From NCBI GenBank assembly GCA_015066105.1, contig SVOY01000001.1, forward strand, positions 62,001-126,000: a DNA stretch of 64,000 nt, in the 5' to 3' direction. The notes beneath the pieces are model-generated. The model did no database searches, was not told the DNA's origin, and worked only from the letters and a program-made list of their open reading frames with translations. This document shows positions 6,375 through 16,152 of this stretch, in pieces (the stretch's first letter is position 1; each line of letters starts with the position of its first letter). The position numbers and the translations under genes are program-made. The DNA comes from Oscillospiraceae bacterium. Lineage in GTDB: Bacteria > Bacillota > Clostridia > Oscillospirales > Acutalibacteraceae.

Positions 6375-8786
6375 ATGTTTACATTGAGGTTTAAAATGGC
6401 GAGTAACGAATTTTTTGAGCTTAGAAAAAGAATAATTGAAAAAGACTTTTCACGGATGAACGATATGCAGAAAAAGGCTATTTTTCAGGTGAAGGGTCCC
6501 GTGCTTATACTTGCAGGCGCAGGCAGCGGAAAAACCACGGTTATTGTTAACCGTATTGCAAATATAGTAAAATACGGCAACGCCTACGAAAGCCGTCAGG
6601 TTGCCTTTGAGCCGTCTGAGGCCGACATTGAAGCAATGAAGCAGTATCTTGACGGTGATGAGGACAGATTTTTTGACATTGAGGACCTTCTCAGCGTTGA
6701 TGCGGCAAGGCCCTGGCAGATTCTTGCAATCACATTTACAAACAAGGCGGCGGCAGAGCTTAAGGAAAGGCTTGAAAAAATGCTGGGCGAGCAGGATGCA
6801 AAGGATATATGGGCCTCAACCTTCCATTCGGCCTGCGTGAGAATACTGCGCCGCGATGCGGAGACTCTCGGCTACTCAAAAAGCTTCACAATTTACGATA
6901 CCGACGATACAAAGCGTATGATCAAGGAGTGTCAGCGTCAGCTCGGCATTGCAGAGGGCAACCTTTCCTACAAAACCATAATGAACGAAATCAGCCGTGC
7001 AAAGGACAGCCTGATTTCACCCGACCTTTACAGCGAAACCGCAGGCAAGGACGTCAGAAAAATCCTTGTGGGCAGAGCCTATGAGATGTATCAGTCTGAG
7101 CTTAAAAAGGCCGATGCAATGGATTTTGACGATATTATCGTAAACACGGTAAAGCTCCTTGAAAACAATCCCGAAATAAGGGACTATTATCAGAAAAAGT
7201 TCCGCTACATTATGGTTGACGAATATCAGGACACCAACCACGCTCAGTACAGACTTACGGAGCTTCTTGCCGCAGGGCACAGAAACATCTGTGTTGTTGG
7301 TGACGATGACCAGAGCATTTACCGCTTCCGCGGAGCGACGATTGAAAATATTCTTAATTTTGAAAGCCGCTACAGTGATACAACCATTATCCGCCTTGAG
7401 CAGAATTACCGTTCAACCCAGACTATTCTTGACGTTGCAAACGAGGTTATCTCCAACAACAAAAAGCGTAAGGGTAAAAATCTGTGGACGGCTAACGGCG
7501 GCGGTGACAAGGTTGTTGTAAACACCGCCTACGATGAAAGGGACGAGGCAAGGTTTATTGTTGACACCATTGAGGACAATGTGGGCAGTAAAAAGTACGA
7601 TTTTTCCGACCACGCAATTTTATACCGTGTCAACGCCCAGTCGAATACCCTTGAACAGCTTCTTGCGCGCTCGGGCATACCTTACCGTGTAATCGGCGGA
7701 CACCGCTTCTTTGACCGCCTTGAAATCCGCGATGCAATTGCCTATCTCACGGTTGTAAACAATTCCTCTGACAATATCCGTCTGAGAAGAATTATCAACG
7801 TGCCCAAAAGGGGCATAGGTGACGCTACCGTAAACAAGGCGGCAGAAATTGCAACGGGTCTAGGCATCAGCCTTTTTGAGGTGCTTTCCCACGCCGATGA
7901 GTACGAGGTGCTTTCACGCTCAAGCAAAAAGCTTATGGAGTTTACGGATATGATTAACTCACTCAAGGCACTTGTTGACACAATGCCCCTTGACGAGCTT
8001 TTTGAAAAGATTATGGAAAAAACCGAGTACATTCCCTATCTCCGCCTTGACAAGGAGAAGGGGGAGGAGAGAATCGAAAACATTTCCGAGCTTATCTCCA
8101 ACCTTAAAAACTACGAGAGTGAAAATGAGGAGGCGACCCTTTCGGGCTTCCTTGAGGAAACCGCACTTCTCACCGACCTTGATAATTACGATACCGAGGC
8201 GAATTCCGTTGTGCTTATGACAATACACTCTGCAAAGGGCCTTGAATTTCCCGTTGTGTTCATACCCGGTATGGAGGAGGGCATCTTCCCGGGCCACCAG
8301 AGTATGTACAGCGAGGAGGACGTTGAAGAGGAAAGACGTCTTGCCTATGTAGGCATCACCCGTGCAAAGCAGAGGCTTTATCTTTCCCACGCCAATATGC
8401 GTATGCTTTTCGGCTCAACAAGCCGCAACCCCGTTTCGCGCTTTATGGTTGAAATTCCCGATGCCTTTATAGAAAGAACGGGCAGACAGCAGACCTCGCA
8501 GATGTCCTTTGAGCAGATGGTGCGCGGTGAATATGAGCGCAACATCGGCTCCCACGGCAGAGGCTACCTTGCAAAGCAGAAGAGTGCCGTTGAAGAGAAA
8601 AAGAGTGCGCCTGCCGCAGCCTCGGCTACCTATAAAACGGGTGACACCGTTACTCACAGAGTCTTCGGTGAGGGCGTTGTTGTTTCCGCAAAGCCTATGG
8701 GTAACGACTTTATGCTTGAAATTGCCTTTACAAATGCGGGCACCAAAAAGCTTATGGCAAATTATGCAAAGCTTGAGAAAAAGTAG
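6375..8786 (+). CDS. pcrA: ATP-dependent DNA helicase PcrA (UvrD family)
   Basis: An 803-residue SF1A 3'-5' helicase, acting in excision repair, replication restart and removal of recombinase filaments. Motif I is GAGSGKT (about residue 51), followed by Ia (AITFTNKAAAELKERL), II (VDEYQDTN), III (VVGDDDQSIYRFRGA), IV (EQNYRST), V (LMTIHSAKGLEFPVVF) and VI (VGITRAKQRLYLS). The C-terminal RNA-polymerase-binding Tudor-like domain is present (GDTVTHRVFGEGVV). ATG 6375 has AAAGGA about 9 nt upstream; a second ATG at 6396 is possible. It stands alone, without the usual ligA partner. Confidence 0.96.
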   Translation: MFTLRFKMASNEFFELRKRIIEKDFSRMNDMQKKAIFQVKGPVLILAGAGSGKTTVIVNRIANIVKYGNAYESRQVAFEPSEADIEAMKQYLDGDEDRFFDIEDLLSVDAARPWQILAITFTNKAAAELKERLEKMLGEQDAKDIWASTFHSACVRILRRDAETLGYSKSFTIYDTDDTKRMIKECQRQLGIAEGNLSYKTIMNEISRAKDSLISPDLYSETAGKDVRKILVGRAYEMYQSELKKADAMDFDDIIVNTVKLLENNPEIRDYYQKKFRYIMVDEYQDTNHAQYRLTELLAAGHRNICVVGDDDQSIYRFRGATIENILNFESRYSDTTIIRLEQNYRSTQTILDVANEVISNNKKRKGKNLWTANGGGDKVVVNTAYDERDEARFIVDTIEDNVGSKKYDFSDHAILYRVNAQSNTLEQLLARSGIPYRVIGGHRFFDRLEIRDAIAYLTVVNNSSDNIRLRRIINVPKRGIGDATVNKAAEIATGLGISLFEVLSHADEYEVLSRSSKKLMEFTDMINSLKALVDTMPLDELFEKIMEKTEYIPYLRLDKEKGEERIENISELISNLKNYESENEEATLSGFLEETALLTDLDNYDTEANSVVLMTIHSAKGLEFPVVFIPGMEEGIFPGHQSMYSEEDVEEERRLAYVGITRAKQRLYLSHANMRMLFGSTSRNPVSRFMVEIPDAFIERTGRQQTSQMSFEQMVRGEYERNIGSHGRGYLAKQKSAVEEKKSAPAAASATYKTGDTVTHRVFGEGVVVSAKPMGNDFMLEIAFTNAGTKKLMANYAKLEKK

Positions 8787-8790
8787 GCGG

Positions 8791-8834
8791 AGAGTAGTAA
8801 GTAGTAAGGGGAAGGTAGTAAGTAGTGAGGGGAG
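8791..8834 (+). repeat. GTAGTRA heptamer array, copy 1
   Basis: GTAGTAA-GTAGTAA (8794-8807), a 7-nt spacer GGGGAAG, then GTAGTAA-GTAGTGA (8815-8828). It starts 8 nt after the pcrA stop, and the following GGGGAGTCCTTGGGG can form a small hairpin. Confidence 0.85.
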
Positions 8835-8881
8835 TCCTTGGGGCTTATTGATATAATCAGGAATAAGGAGAATATTAAGCT

Positions 8882-10270
8882 ATGGTTTATTACAATGTTA
8901 AAAATTTCGGTGCAAAGGGTGACGGTGTTACCGATGACGGTGAAGCCATACAAAAGGCTATTGATGCCTGCGCCGGGGCCGGTGGCGGCACCGTTGTGCT
9001 TGAAGCGGCAGACCGCTGCCGTGACGGTGACAACGGCTGTGTTTATTACAGCCACTCAATACAGATAAAGGAAAATGTTGAGCTTTATATTCAGAAGGGT
9101 GCAGTTTTTAAGGCATCCTCTGATATCAATTCCTACATCCGCCCCTGCGAAACAATCAACGACCCGAAAACCGCCCTTGTGGGCAACCCCGTTACGGGTA
9201 AGCCCTCCTTTGCCTTCATTTACGGCTACAAGGCTCACGGCGCTGTAATCAGCGGTGAGGGCACTATTGATGCAAACTGCTACGCTTTTGTTGAAAGAAA
9301 GGACCGCTACTACGTTACGGGTAATTTCTACCCCCGCCCCACAACAATTTACATTGAAAACAGTAACCATATTACAGTAAAGGATGTTACCGTAAAGGAC
9401 GCTCCCTTCTGGACGCTTCACCCTGCAGGCTGTGACGATGTGCTTATTCAGAATATCCGTATTCTTAATCCCCTTGATGTTGCAAACAGTGACGGCATTG
9501 ACCCCGACCATTGCTCAAATGTAAGGATTCTCGGCTGTCATGTAACCTGCGCCGACGACTGTATCTGCCTTAAGGCCTCAAAGGGCAACAGCGAATACGG
9601 CCCTACGGAAAATGTTATCATCAGCGGCTGTACGCTTACCTCAACCTCTGCCGCAATCAAAATCGGCACCGAGGGTGTGGGGGATTTCCGCAATGTGATT
9701 GTTTCCGACTGCGTGATTTCAAAATCAAACCGCGGCCTTTCCATTCAGATAAGAGACGGCGGCAATGTTGAAAACGTAAGCTTTTCGGATATTATCATTG
9801 AAACAAGACGCTTCTGTCCCGACTGGTGGGGCAGTGCAGAGCCCGTTGCAATCACTGCCTTCCGCCGTGATACCAACACAAAATGCGGTCATATAAAAAA
9901 CATCCGCCTGAGAAACATCACCTGCAAGGGTGAAAACGGTATTCTTATTCACGGCACCGAGGATAATCCCATAGAGGATGTTACGCTTGAAAACGTAAGG
10001 GTTACCCTTACAAAAACCTCAAAATGGAGCTGCGGAATTTACGACCTTCGCCCTGGCATTGACGTGGGCATAGAAAAAAGCAGTAATTCCTGCATTTATA
10101 TCAAAAACGCAAAGGATGTGCTTATTGAAAAGTGCCGTGCGGATTTCGGCAACGTCTGCGATTCTTACGCTCACGGGCTTTACTGCGAGAATGTTGAAAG
10201 CCTTGAAACCCTGCGTTTTTCCGCTTCTTCTGCCCGCGAGGGTGTTGAAGAAATAAAAATTATCGGTTAA
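8882..10270 (+). CDS. GH28-like (polygalacturonase-fold) protein, cytoplasmic variant
   Basis: A 462-residue right-handed beta-helix protein. The N-terminal pectate-lyase-like entry (YNVKNFGAKGDGVTDDGEAI) is followed by the GH28 centre NSDGIDPDHC (about residue 202) and CADDCICLK (about 223), which supply the catalytic Asp residues. The usual GHG histidine position reads TSAAIKIGTE instead, and the RIK motif reads RGLSIQ. The active site is therefore atypical, as in some bacterial GH28 branches. There is no signal peptide, so it would act on imported oligosaccharides. No carbohydrate genes are nearby. RBS AAGGAGAA precedes ATG 8882. Confidence 0.82.
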   Translation: MVYYNVKNFGAKGDGVTDDGEAIQKAIDACAGAGGGTVVLEAADRCRDGDNGCVYYSHSIQIKENVELYIQKGAVFKASSDINSYIRPCETINDPKTALVGNPVTGKPSFAFIYGYKAHGAVISGEGTIDANCYAFVERKDRYYVTGNFYPRPTTIYIENSNHITVKDVTVKDAPFWTLHPAGCDDVLIQNIRILNPLDVANSDGIDPDHCSNVRILGCHVTCADDCICLKASKGNSEYGPTENVIISGCTLTSTSAAIKIGTEGVGDFRNVIVSDCVISKSNRGLSIQIRDGGNVENVSFSDIIIETRRFCPDWWGSAEPVAITAFRRDTNTKCGHIKNIRLRNITCKGENGILIHGTEDNPIEDVTLENVRVTLTKTSKWSCGIYDLRPGIDVGIEKSSNSCIYIKNAKDVLIEKCRADFGNVCDSYAHGLYCENVESLETLRFSASSAREGVEEIKIIG

Positions 10271-10285
10271 AAATCAAAAAAGGTC

Positions 10286-10314
10286 TTTACAGTTGAGCCG
10301 ATATTTAGTAAAAT
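10286..10314 (+). promoter_or_regulatory. Promoter of the pyrH-to-polC cluster
   Basis: TTTACA, 17 nt, TAAAAT, followed by CGGAGGTG and the pyrH start. Confidence 0.7.
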
Positions 10315-10344
10315 AATTAAAAAGGAATTCGGAGGTGCATTGAA

Positions 10345-11052
10345 ATGCAGTCTAAATACAAAAGAATTCTCCTTAAATTAAGCGGAGAGGTGCTTGCAGG
10401 CAAAGAGGGTAAGGGTCTTGACTTTGATACGGTTACCACCGTTTGCAAGGTAATAAAGGAGTGCGCCGAAATTGGTACACAGATAGGCATTGTTGTCGGC
10501 GGCGGCAATTTCTGGCGCGGCAGGTCAAGCGGTGAAATGGACAGACCCCGTGCTGACCAGATGGGTATGCTTGCAACAACAATCAACTCCCTTGCACTGC
10601 AGGATACACTCGAGCAGCTCGGTGTTAAGGCTCAGGTGCTCACCGGCCTTGTAATGCCTCAGGTTGCGGAGATTTTCACAAAAAGAAAGGCAGTGGAATA
10701 CCTTGAGGGCGGCAGCGTTGTAATCTTCGGCTGCGGTACGGGTAATCCCTTCTTCTCAACAGATACGGCGGCAGCTCTGAGAGCGGCTGAAATTGATGCG
10801 GAAATCATCTTCAAGGCAACTAATGTTGACGGTGTTTACGATAAGGACCCCAACAAGTTTGCCGATGCGGTAAAATATGATGAGCTTACCCATTCCGAGG
10901 TGCTTTCAAAGGGTCTTAAGGTAATGGACAGCACAGCCGCTTCACTTTGCAGAGATAACGGTATTTCAATCCTTGTTTTCAACCTTGACGACCCGCAGAA
11001 TATTGTCAGGGCTCTTCAGGGCGAAAACATCGGCACCGTTGTTAAAGAATAA
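10345..11052 (+). CDS. pyrH: Uridylate kinase
   Basis: Phosphorylates UMP to UDP in pyrimidine nucleotide synthesis. A 235-residue amino-acid-kinase fold: [14 protein letters not shown] at the N-terminus, the nucleotide-binding loop [10 protein letters not shown], the UMP-contact region [15 protein letters not shown], and [14 protein letters not shown] near residue 170. Length and motifs are normal. RBS GGAGGTG. It is the first gene of the conserved pyrH-frr-uppS-cdsA-dxr-rseP-ispG-polC order. The rpsB-tsf pair that often precedes pyrH is absent here. Confidence 0.98.
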   Translation: MQSKYKRILLKLSGEVLAGKEGKGLDFDTVTTVCKVIKECAEIGTQIGIVVGGGNFWRGRSSGEMDRPRADQMGMLATTINSLALQDTLEQLGVKAQVLTGLVMPQVAEIFTKRKAVEYLEGGSVVIFGCGTGNPFFSTDTAAALRAAEIDAEIIFKATNVDGVYDKDPNKFADAVKYDELTHSEVLSKGLKVMDSTAASLCRDNGISILVFNLDDPQNIVRALQGENIGTVVKE

Positions 11053-11090
11053 ATACATAAATAATTACATTAAAGAAAGAGGATAAAATT

Positions 11091-11645
11091 ATGAAGACAG
11101 TTTACGAAACCGCTAAAACCAAAATGGGCAAAACCGTTAACGCCCTTCAGTCAGAGTACGGTGCAATCCGTGCAGGCCGTGCAAATCCCCAGATTCTCGA
11201 CAAGGTAACTGCAGATTACTACGGCTCACCCACACCCATCAATCAGCTTGCATCCGTTTCTGTTTCAGAGGCAAGAGTGCTTACAATCCAGCCCTGGGAC
11301 AAGAGTGTGCTCAAGGCTATTGAAAAGGCTATCCAGACCTCAGATATCGGCATCAATCCTCAGAATGACGGCTCGGTAATCCGTCTTACCTTCCCTCCCC
11401 TTACAGAGGACAGACGTAAGGAGCTTGTTAAGGATATTCAGAAGATTGCCGAAAACTCAAAGGTTGCAGTCCGCTCAATCCGCCGTGACTGCCTTGAAAA
11501 GCTTAAGGCTATGAAGAAGAACAGCGAAATCACTGAGGACGACCTCAAGGATGCAGAAAAGGAAATGCAGAAGATAACCGATAACTTCACAAAGGAAATT
11601 GAGGTTATCTGCGATGCAAAGCAGAAGGAAGTAATGTCCATCTGA
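11091..11645 (+). CDS. frr: Ribosome recycling factor
   Basis: Splits post-termination 70S ribosomes together with EF-G. 184 residues, the standard length. Seen: the two-domain pattern with domain II (YYGSPTPINQLASVSVSEARVL, QPWDKSVLKAIEKAI) and the long helical bundle (AIRAGRANP at the start; RRDCLEKLKAMKKNSEITED at the end). It starts 38 nt after pyrH and is followed by a short hairpin that may reduce read-through into uppS. Confidence 0.98.
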   Translation: MKTVYETAKTKMGKTVNALQSEYGAIRAGRANPQILDKVTADYYGSPTPINQLASVSVSEARVLTIQPWDKSVLKAIEKAIQTSDIGINPQNDGSVIRLTFPPLTEDRRKELVKDIQKIAENSKVAVRSIRRDCLEKLKAMKKNSEITEDDLKDAEKEMQKITDNFTKEIEVICDAKQKEVMSI

Positions 11646-11659
11646 TGACAGAATTATCC

Positions 11660-11684
11660 GGGGCTGTTATTACAGCCCCTTTTA
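11660..11684 (+). terminator. Intra-cluster hairpin after frr
   Basis: GGGGCTGT-tatt-ACAGCCCC followed by only four Ts. An 8-bp stem of this strength probably causes partial termination and separates frr from uppS expression. Confidence 0.6.
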
Positions 11685-11720
11685 TCCATATTTAAGTAGT
11701 TTTTAACAGGAGACAGGATA

Positions 11721-12443
11721 ATGGAAAAGAAGTTTGAAAACCTGCCCGAGCATATAGCCATCATAATGGACGGCAACGGCAGATGGGCAAAGCAGAGGGG
11801 TCTCAAGCGCACCGAGGGTCACAAGGTAGGCGCAGAGGTTTTTCGCAACATCTGTCAGTATTGCTCCGATATCGGCATAAAGTACGTAACCTTTTACGCT
11901 TTTTCAACGGAAAACTGGAAGCGTTCAAAAATGGAGGTTACGGCTATTATGAACCTTCTTCGCAAATATCTTGACGAGATGCAGGAGCGTTACCTTGAAA
12001 ACGAGGAGGCAGGCTATCATATCCGTTTTATCGGCTCTCGTGAGGGAATGCCCAAGGATATAGTAAAGCTTATGGACTCGGTTGAAGAAAAGTCTGACGA
12101 TAAGAAAAAGACCTATATCAACATAGCCGTTAATTACGGCGGAAGAGATGAAATTGTCCATTCGGTCAAGGCTCTTGCAAAAAAGGTGAAAGAGGGTACT
12201 CTTAACCCCGATGATATCACTGAGGATATGATTTCAGACGGTCTTTATACCGCAGGTCAGCCCGACCCGGACCTTATCATAAGGCCCAGCGGTGAATACA
12301 GACTTTCAAATTATCTTCTCTGGCAGTCCGCATATTCGGAGATTTATATTGACGATGTGCTCTGGCCCGACTACACTCCCGCCGACCTTGACCGTGCCAT
12401 TGAGGAATACGGCAGGCGCAACAGACGCTTCGGCGGTGTGTGA
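11721..12443 (+). CDS. uppS: Undecaprenyl diphosphate synthase
   Basis: Cis-prenyltransferase making the C55 lipid carrier for peptidoglycan. 240 residues. Seen: the HIAIIMDGNGRWAKQRG substrate/Mg motif at residues 12-28, GHKVG, FYAFSTENWKRS, and the C-terminal RPSGEYRLSNYLLWQSAYSE block with the conserved Arg/Ser residues (RTSGEXRLSN is the common form). RBS CAGGAGAC. It works upstream of cdsA and with the isoprenoid genes dxr and ispG in the same cluster. Confidence 0.97.
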   Translation: MEKKFENLPEHIAIIMDGNGRWAKQRGLKRTEGHKVGAEVFRNICQYCSDIGIKYVTFYAFSTENWKRSKMEVTAIMNLLRKYLDEMQERYLENEEAGYHIRFIGSREGMPKDIVKLMDSVEEKSDDKKKTYINIAVNYGGRDEIVHSVKALAKKVKEGTLNPDDITEDMISDGLYTAGQPDPDLIIRPSGEYRLSNYLLWQSAYSEIYIDDVLWPDYTPADLDRAIEEYGRRNRRFGGV

Positions 12444-12551
12444 TTGCTCAGCAGCTCACAATTAAGTGGGGTGCCGTGTAAAGAAAGGCACGCTTTTGCA
12501 GAATAAGGTTTTGTTTACGAAACAAACAGAACAAGAAAGGTAAAAAATAAA

Positions 12552-13457
12552 ATGGAAAATACAGAAAAAAGAAAAGTTTTACAAAAGGACAGAACAATAT
12601 CCTTTGTAATTATCGTCCTTGCACTTGCAGGCTTCCTTGTGGCAATAGCACTTGATGTAAGGCCCGTTATAACCGTAATCCTCACTCTTCTTGCTCCCGT
12701 GGCAACCTACGAGATAATAAGAGCCGTAGGCGGAAAAAGCAAGGTGCTTTTCACTGTTGCCTGTGCCGTCAGCCTTTTCACCGTGCTTTCTTACGGCTTC
12801 GGCATTGCTCTGCCTGCCGCCTCGGTGCTTTACGGCATTTATGTGCTTTTGCTTATGAGCCTTATGGTCTTTTTTCATAAGGAAATTCAGTTTACTCACG
12901 CCTCGGCAGCATTTATGGCATCCCTTGCAATTCCCTTTGCCTTTACCTGCTTTTTAAGGCTTAACAATATTGCAGACTGGTTTGAGGGCTACACCCACGA
13001 TGCAGGCGTTTTCTTTGTGGGCCTTGCCTTCTCCTGCTCCTGGTTTACCGATACCTTTGCATACATTGTAGGCGTAAAATTCGGTAAGCATAAAATGGCG
13101 CCGGTCATCAGCCCCAAAAAGTCAATAGAGGGTGCAGTCGGCGGCGTTGTTATTACTGCCGCAATCAATGTGCTTATACTTTATCTTTTCACAATCGGCT
13201 GCCGCAATCTTTACGGCTATGAGCTTTTTGGCGAAAGTGCGGCAAAGTATCTTTACATAATTCCCATTTCAATGGTGCTTTCTCTTGTCAGTATGCTCGG
13301 TGACCTTTCCGCCTCCGTAATCAAGCGTAACTTCGGCATCAAGGATTACGGCAAGCTTATCCCCGGTCACGGCGGCATTATGGACCGCTTTGACAGCTGC
13401 ATTTTTGTTGCCCCAACACTTTACTGTATTCTTAACCTTATAAGCACGGTTCAGTAA
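12552..13457 (+). CDS. cdsA: Phosphatidate cytidylyltransferase
   Basis: Makes CDP-diacylglycerol, the branch point of phospholipid synthesis. A 301-residue membrane protein with about eight helices. The C-terminal family signature is complete: SWFTDTFAYIVGVKFGKHKMAPVISPKKS and the CTP-transferase motif SMLGDLSASVIKRNFGIKDYGKLIPGHGGIMDRFDS. The N-terminal 20 residues are charged and cytosolic. It lies 108 nt after uppS; that gap holds a small TTTGTTT/AAACAAA inverted repeat but no clear promoter. Confidence 0.97.
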   Translation: MENTEKRKVLQKDRTISFVIIVLALAGFLVAIALDVRPVITVILTLLAPVATYEIIRAVGGKSKVLFTVACAVSLFTVLSYGFGIALPAASVLYGIYVLLLMSLMVFFHKEIQFTHASAAFMASLAIPFAFTCFLRLNNIADWFEGYTHDAGVFFVGLAFSCSWFTDTFAYIVGVKFGKHKMAPVISPKKSIEGAVGGVVITAAINVLILYLFTIGCRNLYGYELFGESAAKYLYIIPISMVLSLVSMLGDLSASVIKRNFGIKDYGKLIPGHGGIMDRFDSCIFVAPTLYCILNLISTVQ

Positions 13458-13476
13458 AATTTAAAGGAGAATTCTT

Positions 13477-14622
13477 ATGGCACAGAAGCTTACAATATTA
13501 GGCTCAACGGGCTCAATCGGCACACAGGCACTTGACGTTGTAACAAAAAGAGGCTACGAGGCAGTGGCTCTTACCGCTTCAACAAATGTAGCCGAAATTG
13601 AAAAGCAGATAAGGCAGTATAAGCCTAAGCTTGCCGCAATGGCAGACGAAAGGGCGGCTGCCGAGCTTAAAATTGCCGTTGCCGATACCGACACAAGGGT
13701 GCTTTCAGGTATGGAGGGTGTGTGCGAGTGTGCGGCCTTTTCTCAGGCAGACACCGTGCTTAACTCCGTTGTGGGCATTGCAGGTCTCAGACCTACCCTT
13801 TGTGCGATTGAGGCGGGAAAAAGCATTGCCCTTGCAAACAAGGAAACCCTTGTTGCAGGCGGTGAGCTCGTTATGAAAAAAGCAAGGGAAAAGGGCGTTG
13901 CCATTCTCCCCGTTGACAGTGAGCACAGTGCTGTTTTTCAGTGCCTTCAGGGCATGAATAAAAAGAGTGAATTAAAGTCAATCATATTAACGGCCTCGGG
14001 CGGTCCCTTCTTCGGTAAAACGAGAGAGGATTTAAAAAATGTTACCGTTGCCCAGGCTCTTAAGCACCCCAACTGGAGTATGGGTGCAAAAATCACCGTT
14101 GACAGTGCAACCATGATGAATAAGGGCCTTGAGCTGATTGAGGCTGTGTGGCTTTTTGATGTTGCACCCGACAAGGTGGATATAGTTGTTCACCGTGAAA
14201 GCATTATTCACTCGCTCATTGAATATAATGATAACTCGGTGATAGCTCAGTTAGGTGAGCCCGATATGCGTATTCCCATTCAGTACGCCCTGACCTATCC
14301 CGAGCGCTTTGAGTCTCCCGTTAAAAAGCTTAATTTGTGGGAGCACCCAAACCTTACGTTTTATAAGCCGGATTACGATACCTTTGAATGTATTAAGCTC
14401 TGCCGCGAGGCAATCACAAGGGGCGGACTTTACCCCTGCATTGCAAACGGAGCCAACGAAAGGGCAAACGAGCTTTTCCGTGAAGGTAAAATCGGCTTTT
14501 TACAGATTGCCGATATGGTTTCTCTTGCTATGGAAAGGGCAGAAAAAACCGCAGGCACAAGCCTTGAGGATATTCTTGAGGCAGACAGAAGCGCAAGAGC
14601 ACTTGTCAGCTCTTATGTTTGA
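13477..14622 (+). CDS. dxr: 1-deoxy-D-xylulose 5-phosphate reductoisomerase
   Basis: NADPH-dependent second step of the MEP isoprenoid pathway. 381 residues. The N-terminal Rossmann motif is LGSTGSIGTQALDV. The catalytic block includes NKETLVAGG, VDSEHSAVFQCL, TASGGPF and SMGAKITVDSATMMNKGLE, then the C-terminal helical domain. RBS AAAGGAGA. The stop is 32 nt before the rseP start, so they are co-transcribed. Confidence 0.98.
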   Translation: MAQKLTILGSTGSIGTQALDVVTKRGYEAVALTASTNVAEIEKQIRQYKPKLAAMADERAAAELKIAVADTDTRVLSGMEGVCECAAFSQADTVLNSVVGIAGLRPTLCAIEAGKSIALANKETLVAGGELVMKKAREKGVAILPVDSEHSAVFQCLQGMNKKSELKSIILTASGGPFFGKTREDLKNVTVAQALKHPNWSMGAKITVDSATMMNKGLELIEAVWLFDVAPDKVDIVVHRESIIHSLIEYNDNSVIAQLGEPDMRIPIQYALTYPERFESPVKKLNLWEHPNLTFYKPDYDTFECIKLCREAITRGGLYPCIANGANERANELFREGKIGFLQIADMVSLAMERAEKTAGTSLEDILEADRSARALVSSYV

Positions 14623-14654
14623 TAACACTTATTCCTTTAAAAAGGAGATTTCAG

Positions 14655-16001
14655 ATGGATTTCAATTTTATTCTTACTCTTGCAGATGTTAAAGCAAAAG
14701 GCCTGCCGATTTTAATCGGTGTGCTTTTCTTCGGCCTTATTATTGCCATACACGAGTTCGGTCACTTTATCTTTGCCAAGCTTTTCGGCGTAAAGGTAAA
14801 TGAGTTTGCAATAGGTATGGGACCCACAATTTTAAAAAAGCAGGGTAAGGAAACCGTATACGCTCTTCGTCTTTTTCCCATAGGCGGCTTTGTCAGCATG
14901 GAGGGCGAGGGCGAGGAAAGCGACGACGAAAGAGCATACTGCAACCAGAAAACCTGGAAAAAAATGATTATCATTTCCGCAGGTGCCGTTTTCAATCTTA
15001 TCCTCGGTCTTATTCTCTGCGTTATCCTCATTTCGGGTCAGGATGCAGTGGGCTCAAACCGCATTTCCGGCTTTTATGAGGGCGCAATGAGCAACTCTGT
15101 GCTTCAGCTTGACGATGAGATTATAAGAATTGACGGCAAGCGTGTATTTTCAAATTACGATATAACCTTCCTTATGCAGCGTAACGCAAGCGGCAAATTT
15201 GATTTTACCGTAAAGCGTGACGGCGAAAAGCTTATTCTTGAGGATGTACCCTTTCAGAAAATCACAAGCGGCAACTTCGGCTATAAGGACAGGCAAATCA
15301 GCTCAGTAAGTGCCAACCTTAAAAGGGCAGGCCTTGACGACGGCGATATTATTACGGCCGTTAACGGCAAGGCTGTTAAAAATGATGACGAGCTCATTGC
15401 GCTTATCCGAGCAGACGAGGATTATACCCTTGACCTTGAGGTGCTTCGCGGTGAGGAAAAGCTGAGCTTTGAGGGCCTTAAGCTCGCAACGGTAACAATC
15501 TTTGACTTTACCGTTTATCCCGAATGTGAAATCACCTTCAATAAGGGTGAGCAGTTTGAATTCCCGAGCATTAAGGAGCTTTCAGCCATTTTTAAGGAGT
15601 CTGTAAACTATTCCCTTTCTCTGGGCAGAATGGTATATCTCAGCCTTTTCGATCTGATAAGCGGTCAGTACGGCCTTAACGATATTTCGGGCCCCATAGG
15701 CACAATGTCAATTATCACCGACATTGCAGAAGAAAGCGTTGAAACAACGGACTATTCAACACTCTTTATGCTTTTTGCAATGATTACAATAAACATCGGC
15801 CTTTTCAATCTGTTGCCCGTACCTGCCCTTGACGGCGGACACCTCTTCTTTATGTTCTTTGAGCTTATTTTAAGAAGAAAAATCCCGCAGAAATACGTTT
15901 CCTGGATAAGTGGGGCAGGCCTTGCGCTTCTTCTTATCTTTATGGCGGTTGTTTCCGCAAACGATATATGGAAGCTGATTTCGGGCATCGGGTTTATGTG
16001 A
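14655..16001 (+). CDS. rseP: Site-2 protease, RseP/RasP family (M50)
   Basis: Intramembrane zinc metalloprotease that cleaves anti-sigma factors and signal-peptide remnants. 448 residues from ATG 14655, chosen because AAAGGAG precedes it; the ORF-track TTG at 14619 overlaps dxr. The first helix carries the zinc motif AIHEFGHFIFAKLFG (HExxH). A central PDZ region follows (about residues 150-270, duplicated beta segments), and the last helices contain NLLPVPALDGGHLFFM, supplying the third zinc ligand. The stop codon runs directly into a heptamer array. Confidence 0.96.
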   Translation: MDFNFILTLADVKAKGLPILIGVLFFGLIIAIHEFGHFIFAKLFGVKVNEFAIGMGPTILKKQGKETVYALRLFPIGGFVSMEGEGEESDDERAYCNQKTWKKMIIISAGAVFNLILGLILCVILISGQDAVGSNRISGFYEGAMSNSVLQLDDEIIRIDGKRVFSNYDITFLMQRNASGKFDFTVKRDGEKLILEDVPFQKITSGNFGYKDRQISSVSANLKRAGLDDGDIITAVNGKAVKNDDELIALIRADEDYTLDLEVLRGEEKLSFEGLKLATVTIFDFTVYPECEITFNKGEQFEFPSIKELSAIFKESVNYSLSLGRMVYLSLFDLISGQYGLNDISGPIGTMSIITDIAEESVETTDYSTLFMLFAMITINIGLFNLLPVPALDGGHLFFMFFELILRRKIPQKYVSWISGAGLALLLIFMAVVSANDIWKLISGIGFM

Positions 16002-16040
16002 GGGTGAGTAGTGAGTAGCAAGTAGTAAGTAGTAAGGGTG
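16002..16040 (+). repeat. GTAGTRA heptamer array, copy 2
   Basis: GTAGTGA-GTAGCAA-GTAGTAA-GTAGTAA, exactly in phase at 16008-16035, starting immediately after the rseP TGA. The rest of the 151-nt gap before ispG holds a possible TTGCTTTGGCAA hairpin and no other feature I can name. Confidence 0.88.
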
Positions 16041-16152
16041 AGTAGGGGGTTGCTTTGGCAATGTGCCTGAAAACACCTGTCAGCCTTTCATATGAGCACA
16101 GGCGGCGAAGCCGTATAAGAGTATATGCCCGCGATTTCGGCAAGGAGGAAAA

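Noticed and set aside
8791-8834. Heptamer arrays as a CRISPR or VNTR locus
   Set aside because: The units are 7 bp with no unique spacers and no cas genes; they are simple tandem repeats placed after gene ends.
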